From contig CM042697.1 in NCBI GenBank assembly GCA_023614405.1, positions 465,726,744 through 465,790,743 on the forward strand: a DNA stretch of 64,000 bases. Direction: 5' to 3'. Positions 20,811-33,581 of this stretch are shown in pieces. The notes under the pieces were generated by a model, which did not search any database, was not told where the DNA came from, and saw only the letters and a list, made by a program, of their open reading frames with translations. The DNA is from Avena insularis. Lineage: Eukaryota; Streptophyta; Magnoliopsida; Poales; Poaceae. How positions within the stretch are numbered: the stretch's first letter is position 1; each line of letters opens with the position of its first letter. The translations under genes were made by a program, and so were the position numbers.

Positions 20811-23800
20811 TGTCACATCCCAAGATTTTCCAAATCTTGTAATGTGAAAATAAATGAATAAAATAAAAACTTTGTTTGATTTTTAGGGCCAGAAGAAACT
20901 TTTTGAATTTAATTGGAACTTCAAACCAATTTGAATCAAATAAATCCTAAAGGGATTTATAAAGATAAACATTTATTAAAGAAAATTAAAATGTTTTGGA
21001 ATTACTATTTTGGATCTTTTAATAAAAGATTTGATTTTCAAAAGAAAAGGTGGATTTATAAATAAAGATTATTTTATAAAGCCAAATTAAACCTTGGCCA
21101 AGCTTTTGAAAATAAAACATTTTGTTTTGATAAAAATAGCAAAGGTTTATTTAAAATAAAATAATAAGGATTTAATATCCAATTTTTTATTTAAATAAAA
21201 GGGTTTTACCATTTTAATTAAACCCTCAAAACTTATTAAATTATTTTAAATAAGTTTTCCAAGTATTTTATATTCTCAAATGAAACCTACTGAAGTGTTT
21301 TGGTTTTATTTTAGATTTCAAAAAAAAGATTTCAATAAAACAAATCCTATTTGAATTAAATGAATAAGGTCTATTCATTTAATTGTTATTGGACCCTAAA
21401 ATAAAATGTTATTTTATTTTTAAAAAGTATTTCAAGTATCTTATATTTTCAAATAAAACCTACTGAATTAGTTTTGAAAATATTTGGATTCCAAATAGAG
21501 AATTTATTAAATAAACCAAACCCTATTTGATTAATAAACCATGGTCCATTTTATTTAATTAATAAATGGAACCTAAAAAGATTTAAAATATTATTTTATT
21601 TTGGGATTTGGTTTACGTTGTTAAACAGAACCAAAAACTCATTACTAGTGAGGTGTTTGTTTGAATTGTTTGAATGATTGTTTTGTTGTTTGAATTGTGA
21701 ATTGAATTTCAAATCAGTAAATAGAAATAGAAAAGGTTAAATCATTCAGACAGAAAAAAATAGTGCAAAGGACCCAGCCCAACAAACTGGCCCAACAGCC
21801 CAGTCCAGCCCACCTGTTCCCTCGCCCCCGAAACGTTTTCCTTACCGCAAAACAAACCCACGCAGTGAATGACAACTGGAGCCCACCTGAAACTTTCCTC
21901 ACTCGCTGACAAGTATGCCCCACCCTTCTGTTCATCGTCCTCACCGCAGCGACCAGTTCATCCCCGTTTTCTGCTTTGATTTAGCGGCTTGAATTCGTCA
22001 TAACACGGCCACCATTACTCTCAGTAACCATGCCCCTTTAAACGCCAACGACTCTCCTCCGTTTCCCCTCTGTCTCCATCCCCAAGGACGCCCCCAGGCC
22101 GCCCCAATTTCTCCACGAGCAGCTCTGTCTCCGACGAACAACCGCGACGATTCCGGCAAGCCCAGCCACCGCCTGGCCCCCTCAACCACCCGAGCGTGAT
22201 CCCCATCTCCCTACGCATCTCCCAGAACCAACCACTCGTCCGTGCATGCTCTAGAACGCCGACAACAAACACGACAGAGCGTCACCGTCTTCTGTCGTTC
22301 TCCGTCGAGCTCCTCCGGTAAGTCCAGACCACCCCGACCCCTCTCGTTCATGCACACGTCATCTCCGTGGTCTCCTGCATCTGATCACGTCCTTTGTTTG
22401 CCTCCTGGTGATCGACAGCTTCGTCTTCGACCTCGACCAGAGCCAACCGTCGCGAGACCAAACTCCGGCGAGGAATTCCTCCTGCCTCGTGCGCCCCTTG
22501 CCCCGACGACCACACGTCGAGCTTCCTCAGGTCTTTGTGAACGTGGTGAGCACCTTCCCCTCCTCCCTTGCTTCCTATTTCACCGGCGCCGCCACCGTCT
22601 GGTCGCTCCGCCGCCAGCCACCGCCGCAGCGCCGCTCGTTTAGGGTCGAGCACCTCACAGCCGTCCGATCCCGATCTGATGGATAGGATAGAATAACTTA
22701 ACAGCGAAGGGGTACGTGTTCTGGGCCACGCGATCTGTTTAGATCCAACGGTCTGCAGCGTGATCCACACCGAACCGGTATCGACCAGTGAAATAGCGAC
22801 GCGTGGCCAGCTCTAGTTTAAAACAGAAATTTGAAATCAGATTAGATTGTGATTTTCAAACCTTTGTAACTTTTGATCCACACGTCCAAAAATTGCAAAT
22901 TTTGTATCATTGAAATCAGTGGAACAAGCCCTAGCCAACCATGCCCTTGGTTTAGCAAATAGTATCTGTTAGAGTGTTTGTTTTTGCAGAAACATTTGTA
23001 TGCTTGTTAAGGATGTAAAAATTGTTTAAAAATGAATTTGGGGATAAAATCTTTTGCAATTGGATTGTTTTGAACCTAATGACCATAGGAAACACTTTGT
23101 GGATTCAAAAATGAATTTGGTGAAACAAAATAATGATTCCTTCATTTAAAACCATTTCTAGTCAAAAAGAAATGTGGTTTATTTATTAAAAATGGTTTTG
23201 GAAGAAAACCTTTTGGAAAATGTTTTTGTTTTAAACTCTCTGACCCTAAACACCAAGTTTTATGGTTTTAAAACATATTTGGTGAACCCTATAGATAAAT
23301 GCCTTAGTAAAAAAATATTCTACACCACATAAAATGATACCTTGTGTTGAAAATGGGTTTTGAGGTGAAACCTTTTGCAAATGACTTTGTCACTTTACAA
23401 AATGACCAATAGGTGTTTTCAAATGTTCATGATCCATTAGGAACCACTTTTCAAAAGAAAACAAAGCTTGGCATGCTTGCATGCATTTCTTTGACTTTGT
23501 TATTTTATGTGTTGTTTTGCTTGATTGGTAGATTGAGTTTGTACCTTGCTTGATTGAATTGTAGTGACTTGAAGAGTGTGATTGTTGCAAGGACAAGGAG
23601 TGAACCCATACTCTACCAAAAAGGCAAGTGATGCTTCATACTTTTTGTCCCATTACTTTCTCTATGCATTAGTGATTTTTCTCTAAGTAAAACTTGCATG
23701 GATTTTTGCTAAGTATAAACCTTGCTATAGGAAAACCTAGTAGATGAATCCTTAGTAGGATTTTCCTAAGTTAAGAATCCTATTACTATCAAGCTTAGCC

Positions 23801-24925
23801 TAGCTAATAGAAAATATGGGTGGAATATATATTCACACTATGGAAAAATATTCTAAGTCTGAGGACTTGTGTTTTGTTTAATAAAACAACTAAGTTAATG
23901 AATCCCCTGGGTGGAATGGGACTTGCTTGGTGGTTTTTGGTTGAGTGGTTACACAAGGCTAGGGGACTGGTGAACCTTGTGTATCTCACTTGTGGATTGC
24001 CACCCAGGAACAAAGAGATTTGAGATGTCAAATGTTGAGAAGCTTCAAGTGCAGCCACTTGGCATTATGGGCTCTGCCTGGATCATATAGGTTGCAAGAA
24101 CTTAGCCATATGGACAGTGGGTGGTAGAGTTTGATAGGTTGGAACGCGTCCATTTTGGTCTAAGGGAAGGCTTCTGAAAGATCTTGTCTTGGGAAACCAA
24201 GTCTTGTGGGGAAAGTGCACCACCTCTGCAGAGCGTAAAATCTAAGTACTTAGCCATGTCCCTGGTAAAGGACAATTTGAGCATCAAGACATGGAAGCAA
24301 TCAAGGATCTCATCATTCAAATTTCTAAGATAAAAAAAACTTGTGGTTTGAACAAGGGTTATTTGAAATCTTCAATCTTTGATTGAGAGATGCCTTGGTT
24401 AAAGGATCTACAATCTTTGATTGAGAAAAATGATTTTGTCAAAACAAAAACTTAGTATTTTCAAAATGATAAGGAAAATCTATTTTGAGCAATGCAAGCC
24501 TCAACTCCACTTAGCCAAATGCATGTAGATGTTAGACTCCACTATACTACCATAGTATCACTTGCCAATACAATTCAAATGTATTGACCCTTGTGGCTGT
24601 AACTTGTAATGTTGCAGGTTTGATTGATTTTAGTGAAGATTGAATGTTTAGGATTACAAAGTCTACAACCAACATCTGCCTGTGGCACTTTTGAAGATGA
24701 AGGACCCATGACTATAGATATTCCGCTGCAATGTAATGTAATAGCCAAATGAGCTATGTATGATGTAATAAAATTATGTTATTCCTGGTTATAAAGCTAT
24801 ATTATGACCCTTGTTTCTTGATATTACATCTAAACTGTGGATGCTAGCTATTGATCCAGGGACTAGCATTGTAAACACAGGGGACACCACCTTATGTTAA
24901 TAAAGGTTGGGACACTCCCTCTACA
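20811..24925 (+). repeat. Family C solo LTR (4115 bp) with TSD ACTAT
   Basis: Starts TGTCACATCCC and ends CCTCTACA. ACTAT flanks it at 20806-20810 and 24926-24930, and the E LTR sequence joins perfectly across it. It matches the LTRs of the array at 52278-64000 throughout but is ~250 bp longer, mainly in AT-rich runs. The GC-rich segment 21770-22700 holds several short ORFs without protein similarity and several CCGGTAAG or ACGTGGTGAG-type donor-like sites. The end differs (GGGACACTCCCTCTACA against GGGAACCTGACA), so it is a sub-family. Confidence 0.9.
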
Positions 24926-24930
24926 ACTAT

Positions 24931-26688
24931 CGGTGCTCTTGTAGGTGGCAACCGGAACCTCTCACAAGGTTGGGGCACTTCTCCACAACTCAATTGGAGG
25001 CTCCCAACAAATTCCACCAAGGCCTCAACCTGCAACACAACAAACCGTCTAGGGTTCCAAGAACCCAAGAGTAAAAAGCTTCTCACCTTTCACTCAAATG
25101 AATCCTCACCGAGAACTCAAACCGATGCACCAAATGCAATGGCAAGAACACAAGAAGTGCTCAAATCCTTCTCTCCCAAATTCCACCAAAGATACAAAAG
25201 CTTGTGGGGGAATAAGAGAGGAAGAACAATGGAGGAAATCCACAAAAGACTTCAAGATCTAGATCCCAAGATGTTCCCCTCACTTAGAGGAGAGATGGAT
25301 TGGTGGGATTGTAGATCTAGATCTCCTTTTTCAAATCCCTAAAGTATATGCAAGAATCAAGAGAGGGATTGAAGGGGGAGCAAGCTCAAGAGGGTCAAGA
25401 ATGGAGGAGAAAGCCTGTAAAAACTCGAGCAGTTGCATTGGGTAAGAAGGGCCCCTTTTTATAGGCCCACAGATTTCTGACCGTTTTCTGCCCGTTGGGG
25501 AAAAGTCAGACCGGATACTCCGGTCTACATTGGAGATTCCGGCCCAACCTCCAAACTAGCCTCCGGACCACCTATCAGAATGTCCCAGGCTGAATTCTGG
25601 AGCCCCCTCCGGGGACTTCAGGGGACACTCCGGACCACATCGGAGACTCTGGTCCACACAGACCGGAGACTCCGGTCTGGACCAAATAAGAGGCAAACTT
25701 CAAATGGCGATATCTAGAGTTTGGAAACTCCGATTGACCCGAAACCAATTTTGTTGGAAAGAGGACAACAAGAGTTACCCAACAAAATATTGTATACCAC
25801 CAAGAGAGAACATTTCATGTATTATAAAGTGATATACCTCTCTTGGTGAGAAACCGTAAAACCTCAAAGATCAAAAACGCAATATGATATAAAAGGGAAA
25901 TCCGTTTTTGATGAACTAGAGCTTGTTATGAATATTACCACAAGCTCTAGAACCTCACATGGATAAGATCCAAATAACAACCAAGAAAGGATGATGCTAA
26001 GTATGCAAAGTTTTGAGCTCTCTTTGAAAGATATGATCGAGTTACTCACTTGAGAGCCCCTCTTGATAGTACTATTGTCTATCCTATAAACCGGTCTCCC
26101 CAACTAACACCACGAGACCGGTAAGAAAGAAATCATATCAATATCATACCTTTGCCTTGCGCATATTCCACTTGATCTTGATGTATACGATCTTGTCCTT
26201 CTCAAGATGGAACACCTTTCTTGATTGCTCTTGCACGCAGTCGCTTGATGAAGACTTGCAAGTTGCTCCCCCATACGACATGGGGAAACCTTTACTTTGA
26301 CCTTGTCTTCATTGATCCATGATCACCGAGTATGTCAAGCTTCAAGCATGATATCTTCTAGATATGGCACATCTTTAGCTTGCACAACATTACTTCTAAC
26401 ACCATTTGGATTATGTCTTGAATATACATATGATGAACTCTATCTTCTTCTTCAAGACACCCTTGCAAAAGGCTCAACTCTCACATGACCAATATATGGA
26501 TCACTCTTTGAACACCTTGGTCACCACTTGATTCTATTCACTTCCTTCTTCTCCAAACCTTGAAGCCAACATATTGTTCAAGCATTGCCTATGGACAATT
26601 CCTACAAGTACAACTTGATACAAGCATTAGTCCATAGAGATTGTCATTAATTACCAAAACCACACATGGGGGCCCACATGTTCTTTCA
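24931..26688 (-). repeat. Family E solo LTR, part 2
   Basis: Continues from CGGTGC, matching 40900 backwards, and ends TGTTCTTTCA at 26688, the reversed LTR start TGAAAGAACA. GCTAC at 26689-26693 pairs with GCTAT at 20390-20394 as a TSD with one change. The U3 part (25500-25680) carries palindromes of the GACCGGA-TCCGGTC type where E copies at 39690 and 48535 carry CGGTAGTACCG types. Confidence 0.85.
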
Positions 26689-26787
26689 GCTACTAGCTAG
26701 GCTAAGCATGTTAACATAACAAGTATCTTAACTTAGAGAAAATACTACCAAGGCTACAACTACTAGGATTTCCCATGGCATAGCATT
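26689..26787 (-). repeat. Family B LTR, second part, truncated
   Basis: GCTACTAGCTAGGCTAAGC matches the reversed B LTR at 9260-9290 and similarity runs to about 26787 (CCATGGCATAGCAT). The remaining ~2 kb of the B LTR, including its TG start, is missing, so the junction with H is a deletion or recombination breakpoint rather than an insertion end. Confidence 0.65.
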
Positions 26788-28967
26788 GTGTGAAGTTTTG
26801 TATGAAGGAAAATTTGCAGGTGTAGAGGAAGAATGATGTAATGAGATGAAGAATGGACAAAATCTCAAGCTTGGGGATGCCACCCCGTGTCACCCCAAGA
26901 AATATCCAAGAGGTACATGTGTCAAAGTTTGGGGATGCCCAAGGCATCCCCTTCTTCATTAATAAAAATCCCAGGTCTTTCTAGACACTTCGTTTTTATT
27001 GTTTCATGCACAGTTGTGTTGTTCTTGGAGTGTCTTAGTTTTTGTTTTTGGTTTTTAGTTTGCTTGAAAAAAGTAGTTGGACCCCCCTTTTCGCTGTGTT
27101 GTTTCAAATAAGTTGATTGGTGTTGGAAAGGAGTAGAAAGTTCTTGCTTGAGTAGTACAAGAAGGAGCTTGCTTTGATTGTGACTTAGACTCTATCATGT
27201 CATGCTAGATGTTTTTTTGACCTTATTCTTAGTGATTATTGTTGTAGCATGACTTGTTCCAAACAATTAGGATTGCTTAATGTGCCTTGAAAGAATCATG
27301 CTTTTTTTGCATACAAAAGCATAGTATTGTGGTATTCTCCTTTGATGCTTTGTTTGGGTTGACTTCGCACATGCTCACACCATGTTATGACTATGAACAA
27401 GTCACCATAGCCTTATGATCATTTAGTTTTTGACTTGTGGTACCACTTTATGCTTTGATTAGTAATGTTTTGTCGCTCTGCATGATTATGGCCATTATTG
27501 CTCTCTTAGTTGGTCGCTCCAAGTCTTTTGCTAGCCTCCACTTGTATTGAGTAAGATCTACTCATGCATCCAACTCCCAAGAAACCAAGTTATTCCAAAG
27601 TGTCCACTATAAATTCCTATGCATGGTGTGTTACACCATTCCAAGTATATTCATGTTTTATCTATCTTCCAAATAAACTTGTTATGTGAAACTTAGTGAT
27701 TAAAGCTCTCAAAAACTTGATGGCACACTTTATTTTTCTTGCCCCTAAATAAACTTGAACCATTGTGTCATCTATGTTGTATATGCTTGCACTTATATGT
27801 TGGAATTAGCATACCAATGTTGTCATGGGGAACGCTTTCAACATTGCACTTGTACATTGTACATAGTTGATATCATGCTCTCTTTTTTGCGGATGTCGTC
27901 GGTGTGAAATAAAAGGGGAGCTTGTAAGTACATGGAGTTATGTATGTGTGTTAGAGAAACACCTGGGCCGCTAGCCTAAGCCATGCCTAATCATGGTGGA
28001 AACTTGCAGCATCACCATAGTGAGCAATCTATGAAGCTTTCTTCTTATAAAAAAAGGAGACATATTGAAAAGAGGAAAGAGATAAAAAAGCACCATTTTC
28101 CCATGGTAAATAAGAAGATTGCTGAGATGCTCATTGTCTGCTTTCCTTGTCATTTTGATTATGGGATAGCTCTTGTATCATGTGCAAGGGGTACCCCGTT
28201 GGCGGTTCTCTATGATACACATGTACTTACTATGACAAGAACTTATAGGTAACTAAAGTTGAGTAGCATGAGGAGCGGCCCTCGTACTCAAGGGACATGA
28301 GATTGCCAACTTATACTTTGTCAAGCATATACTCCATAGTTTGTTCATTTTAACCTTAATCACTTCAAGATGCTTATGATAGGGGCAATGAGAGATAAAA
28401 TCTAACAAGTACCATAATTTTTGGAAGCTCTTTATGAGACTTGAAATCCCTGCTTCCCTTTATGAAGGGCCTTTATTCCACCATTATATTGAGTCTCCAC
28501 TTTCTATCCTTAGGCACCAATTAAGAGAGCATAGTTGCCATTCTTAGTTCTATGTGCATTGTCCCAAAACTTATTGGTTGATTCATATTGTTGATATTGC
28601 TTTCTCTTAAACTATTTGTATCTAGTCACTCTTATGAACTTTGAAGGTGTCCTATGAATTTATTGCTACTCCATGAGCGACAAGCTGAATGCCACTATGC
28701 TATGTTTTCTATATGTGAAACAAACAAACGTCTTTCAATGCATTGTTATTCATGATCTTTTTTTGTATCCTTTCATGTTGCATGCATAGTTACTTTGTCT
28801 TATTATTAGAACTACATCTTTCATGCTCATGTTTAGAGCACTTTGATCCAACTTTTAATGTTTGCAAATGGTTTGATCTTGATTTTGATGGTGCATGTCA
28901 CCTAAAAAATTATTATTTTTATCACTTACCTACTCGAGGACAAGCAGGAGTTAAGCTTGGGGATGCT
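26788..28967 (+). mobile_element. Element H (copy 2) internal 3' noncoding region
   Basis: AT-rich sequence without protein-like ORFs. From ~27530 it mirrors copy 1 (5768-7143). It carries several AGCTTGGGGATGC motifs, a perfect hairpin with arms GGGGATGCC/GGCATCCCC at 26931-26951, and a last AAGCTTGGGGATGCT adjoining the LTR at 28967 that probably serves as PPT. Such repeats of GGGGATGCC are common in the 3' regions of Triticeae gypsy elements. The coding part of H is not present. Confidence 0.65.
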
Positions 28968-29930
28968 TGATACATCATAAACGTATCTATAATTTTTGAT
29001 GTTCCATGCTTGTTTAGTATCTACTTTGCTTTTCTTTGTCTTCTCTTTGAGGTATTTTTATATGTTTTCTGGGACTAACCTATTAACAAGATGCCACAGT
29101 GCTAGTTGCCTGTTTTATTTTGTTTTTGGTTCTAGAAAAGTCATAAAGTGAATATTCTCGGAATTGGACAGGAGAAAAGCCAAAGTCAATATTTTACCGT
29201 GGGGAACACAGAGCCAGAAGATGAGATGGAGAAGGGCCTCGACGGGGCCACAACCCCTGGCCGCGCGGCCAGGCCTGGCCCGCGCCTGGGGGGTGCATCC
29301 GCCTCGAGCACCCTCTCGGCCTCCCTCTTCGCCTATAAGAAGCCCCCGATACCTAAACCCTAAGTACCCGATCAATCTTCCATGAAATAGTCCGTAGCCA
29401 CCGCCACCATCGTCCCTAGATCGGGTGGATCTGAAGCTCTTCCAGGAACCCTGCCGGAGGGGAGAGATCATCCTGGAGGCCTTCTTCATCACCATGCCAG
29501 CCTCCGGTATGAAGCGTGAGTAGTTCCACCTTGGACTATGGGTCCATGTAGTATCTAGATGGTTGTTTCTCCTCCTTTGTGCTACCATGTTTAGATCTTG
29601 TGAGCTCCGTTCATGATCAAGATCATTTATTTGTAATCATGCATGTTGTGTTTGCGGGGATTCGATGGATATTGAGATTACTATGTCAGATTGGTTAATG
29701 ATTCTATCATGTCTGTGTTGTTTGAGATCTTGAATGCTCTCCGTTTCTAGTAGCTATCTTGGCCAAGTAGATGCTAGTGACTCCAAGAGGGAGTATTTAT
29801 GCTCGATAGCGAGTTTATGCCTCTATTTAATCTAGGGAAGTGACAGAAATATCTAAGGTTGTAGATGTGTTGTTGCTACTAGGGAGAAAACAAAGATCTC
29901 TTGTTCATGGAACAAGTGGATTGTTTACCT
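28968..29930 (+). repeat. Element H (copy 2) 3' LTR, part 1
   Basis: Starts TGATACATCATAAACG and matches copy 1 reversed from 5767 downward. It is cut at 29930 by element D; TACCT (29926-29930) is the first target duplication. Confidence 0.85.
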
Positions 29931-31656
29931 TGAAGGGGATTCGCAGCATAGTAAATCAAAAAAATTCTACGGATGCGAACAGGAAAGCCAAGATCTAATC
30001 TAGGAGATGCAATCAACGAGAGGGATAGATGAGATCTTCATACCCTTGAAGAAATTGCACAGCAGAAACGTTCAACAGAACGTGGTTGGTGTAGTCGTAC
30101 TCGCCTTCTCCTCCTCGCGATCCGATCCGATCCAACGCCGCAAGTGGCGGCGCCTCCGAGATATGCACACCTACGGTGCCGCGACGTCTCCTCCTTCCTC
30201 GGTCCAGCAAGTGGGGTGGAGAGATAGATTGGATCTACAACACGACGGCATGGTGCTATGGTGGAGAGTTTCTGCAGCAGGGCTTCGCCTACGCTCAGTC
30301 GGGAGAGAGAGAGGTGGAGGGGCAGCAGGATGGCGGCTAGGGCTGTAGGAGTGGGGGAGGAGGGCTGCGCCCCTGCCCTCTATATATAGGGGTCTGGCCG
30401 GCCCCCTTGGCCCCTCCTCCAAGCCCTAGGGCGGCGGCCCCAAGGGTTGGAGTGGGGGGCAAGTTTCCCCCCTTCTTCTAGAAGGTTTCCCTAGGGTTTC
30501 CCCTAGGGTTTGGCCAGCTGGGCCTATGGGGCCTTGTGCCCCTGGCCCAATGCGGCCAGGGCACTCCCTCGTAGGCCCACGCACCCCTCCGACAAGTGGG
30601 GCCACGTTGGTCCCACTCCGGAAGCTTCTAGAACCTTCCGGTACAATACCGAACATTCTGAAACAATTCCGAAATCCAAAAACTGCTTTCCTTTATATGA
30701 GTCTTATTCTCCAAACCATTATGGAACCTCTCGTGATGTCCTGGATCTCATCCGAGACTCCGAACAAAAACTCATAAACCAATTATCCATTCTATCCTAG
30801 CGTCGAGGCACGTTAAGTGTGCGACCCTACGGGTTTGAGAATATGCAGACATGATCTTCTATCAATAATCAACAGCGGGATCTAGAAACCCATATTGACT
30901 CCCACATATTCATCGATGATCATATCGGATGAACCACGATGTCAGGATTCAATTAATCCCATATTTATATTCCCTTCATCACATGATATTTTACTTGCCC
31001 GAGTTTCGATCGTTGGTATCTGCATACCTAGTTCAATCTCGTTCACAGCAAGTACTTTACTCGTTCCGTAATACGATATCACTTTGTGATTAACTCCTTA
31101 ACCACGTGCTTGCAAGCGGTGTTGATATCGATTACCGAGTGGGCCCGAAGTATATCTCTCCGACTTGGGAGGGACAAATCCCATCTCGATACATACAACC
31201 CAACAAGTACTTTCCGATCACCTGAGAGACACCTTCATGATCACCCTCTCATAGGATGACGTTTGATGACCTCAAAGCTTTCTTCCGATACCAGGGAGTT
31301 GCATTATCTTATGGTCTAAGGAATACAATATTTGACATAGAAAAAGCTTCGCAAAGATGAACACGATGACACGATCTAATTGCTCTGCTTGATTTGGGTC
31401 TGTCCATCATATCATTCTCCCAATGACATGATCTCATTATTAATCGACAACTCATGTCTATGGTTAGGAAACCTTAACCATCATTAATCAATGAGCTAGT
31501 CCATAGAGGCGTACTAGGGACACGGTGTTGTTCATAAACCACACAAGTATCAAAGTTTCCGCTTAATACAATTCTAGCATGGAATATAAACTTTATCATG
31601 AACAAGAATTATAACAATAACATCTTTATTATTGCCTCTAGGGCATAATTCCAACA
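29931..31656 (-). repeat. Element D 3' LTR (1726 bp)
   Basis: Plus-strand TGAAGGGGATTCGC ... ATTCCAACA, nearly the same as 36862-38586. A TATATATA near 30380 (reversed) and the GC-rich part at 30330-30640 probably mark the promoter and leader. The PPT complement GTCTCCCACTTGCACT follows at 31657-31672. Confidence 0.92.
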
Positions 31657-31672
31657 GTCTCCCACTTGCACT
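31657..31672 (-). promoter_or_regulatory. Element D polypurine tract
   Basis: Minus-strand AGTGCAAGTGGGAGAC directly before the 3' LTR; the same sequence is at 13521-13536 in the older copy. Confidence 0.85.
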
Positions 31673-31684
31673 AGAGTTAATAAT

Positions 31685-32177
31685 CTAGATTACATCTGGC
31701 AACAATCTAACACCCATGGCATTAAGGTGCTGATCATGTTTTGCTCGTGGAAGAGGTTTAGTCAACGGATCTGCGACATTCAGATTCGTGTGTACTTTGC
31801 TAATCTTCAGATATCCATCTATTATATAATCTCGAATTATATGAAACCGGCGGTTGATGTGCTTGGTCTTTGGATGATATCTTGGTTCCTTAGCTAGTGC
31901 TATGGCGCCAGTGTTGTCGCACAATATCTCCAGTGGGTCCAAGGCACTTGGAACCACACCAAGCTCAGTGATGAAGTTCCTGATCCAAACTCCTTCACTT
32001 GACGCTTCTGCAGCAGCCATGTATTCTGATTCTACTGTAGATCTCGCGATCACGCTTTGCTTTGCAGCTTCTCCAGCTCACAGCTCCTCCATTCAAAATA
32101 TAAACGTATCCTGTCTGAGATTTAGAATCATCCGGGTCGGTGTCGAAACTAGCGTCGACGTAACCTTTTACGACGAG
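31685..32177 (-). pseudogene. pol: Element D RNase H
   Basis: Minus-strand frame 32053-31685 holds the copia RNase H: STVESEYMAAAEAS with the catalytic Glu, EILCDNTGAIALA with Asp, and the C-terminal VADPLTKPLP. The N-terminal part with the first Asp (YVDASFDTD type) lies in another frame at 32060-32177, so there is a frameshift near 32055 and one near the RT junction at 32178. Confidence 0.85.
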
Positions 32178-32996
32178 CTACTCATCACCTCCATAGACCA
32201 AGAACATTTCTTTAGTCCTATTTAAATACTTTAGGATGTTCTTTACGGTTGTCCAGTGTTCCACTCCTGGATCACTTTGGTATCTGCTCGTCAAACTAAG
32301 AGCATTGGACACATCCGGTCTAGTACACAGCATGGCATACATGATAGAACCTATGGCCGAGGTATATGGCACTTTGCTCATGGTTTCTCTATCGTTTATC
32401 GTAGCTGGACACTGAGCCCTTCTCAATATCTTACCTGACAACATGGGCACTAAACCTTTCTTTGCCTTATCCATTCTGAACCTTTTCAGAACTTTGTCTA
32501 GGTATGTACTTTGGCTTAAAGCTATTAGGCGTCTTTGTCTATCTCTATAGATTTTGATGCCTAATATATAAGCATCTTCTCCTAGGTCTTTTATTGAAAA
32601 ACATTTATTCAAATAACTCTTCACTTCGTTAAGCATACCAATGTCATTTCCAATAATCAATATGTCATCCACATATAGTACTAGAAATGTCACTGAGCTC
32701 CCACTCACTTTCTTGTAGATACAAGCTTCGTAGCAATTTGGAACAAATCCAAAGCTCTTGATCACTTGATCAAAACGAAGGTTCCAACTCCGAGATGCTT
32801 GCTTCAGTCCATAAATGGAACGCTGAAGTTTGCACACCTTATTAGCATCCTTAGGATCGACAAAACCTTCGGGCTGCATCATATACAACTCTTCATCAAT
32901 GTTGCCATTGAGGAACGCAGTTTTGACATCCATCTTCCATATTTCATAATCATGAAATACAGCAATTGCTAATAAAATCCGAATGGACTTGAACAT
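32178..32996 (-). pseudogene. pol: Element D reverse transcriptase (main part)
   Basis: A long open segment of 272 codons with a near-complete copia RT: KMDVKTAFLNGNIDEELYM with the first Asp, QPEGF, LQRSIYGLKQASRSWN, then the catalytic box LVLYVDDILIIG with YVDD intact, and ILGIKI. The C-terminal thumb/connection runs to GSIMYAMLCTRPD. A stop codon (TAA, 33033-33035) separates it from the N-terminal RT segment. This is the best preserved catalytic domain in the window. Confidence 0.9.
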
Positions 32997-33032
32997 CGCT
33001 ACGGGAGAGAAAGTCTCATCGTAGTCAACACC

Positions 33033-33581
33033 TTAAACTTGTCGAAAACCTTTCGCGACAAGTCGAGCTTTATAGACAGTAACATTAACATCTGCGTCCA
33101 TTTTCTTCTTGAAAATCCATTTGCACTCAATGGCCTTTCGGTCGCTAGGAGGGTCCACCAAAGTCCATACTTGGTTTTCGCTCATGGATCCCAATTCGGA
33201 TTTCATGGCCTCTAGCCATTTCTCAGAGTCTGGGCTCATCATTGCTTCCTCATAGTTCGCAGGTTCACTGTTGTCTACTAACAAGACAATTAAGACAGGG
33301 TTGCCGTACCACTCAGGAGGGGCACGTGACCTTGTCGACCTGCGACGTTCAACAGTAGCATCGTCTGAAGTTTCATGATCCTCATCATTAGTTTCCTCTC
33401 TTGTTGGTGCAGACGGCACTGGAACAATTTCAGGTGTTGCGCTACTCTCCAACTCGAGAGAAGGTTCAATAACCTCGTCTAGCTCTACCTTCCTCCCACT
33501 CACTTCTTTCGTTCTCAAGAAAGGATTCGTTCTTTGCAAAAAACACTTTGCCTTCGGATCTGTGGTAGAAGGTATACCCAA
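33033..33581 (-). pseudogene. pol: Element D integrase tail and RT N-terminus
   Basis: Covers the variable acidic linker (Pro/Glu/Thr-rich), RRRSTRSRAPPEWYG and the start of RT: EEAMMSPDSEKWLEAMKSE, VWTLVDPP, ECKWIFKKK and ARLVAKGFRQ. It ends at the TAA at 33033-33035, where the GVDYDETF motif should follow in frame. Confidence 0.88.

Noticed and set aside
22242..22770. ORFs on both strands in the GC-rich segment of the solo C LTR
   Set aside because: Open only by GC content; not kept in other C LTRs, where indels break them.
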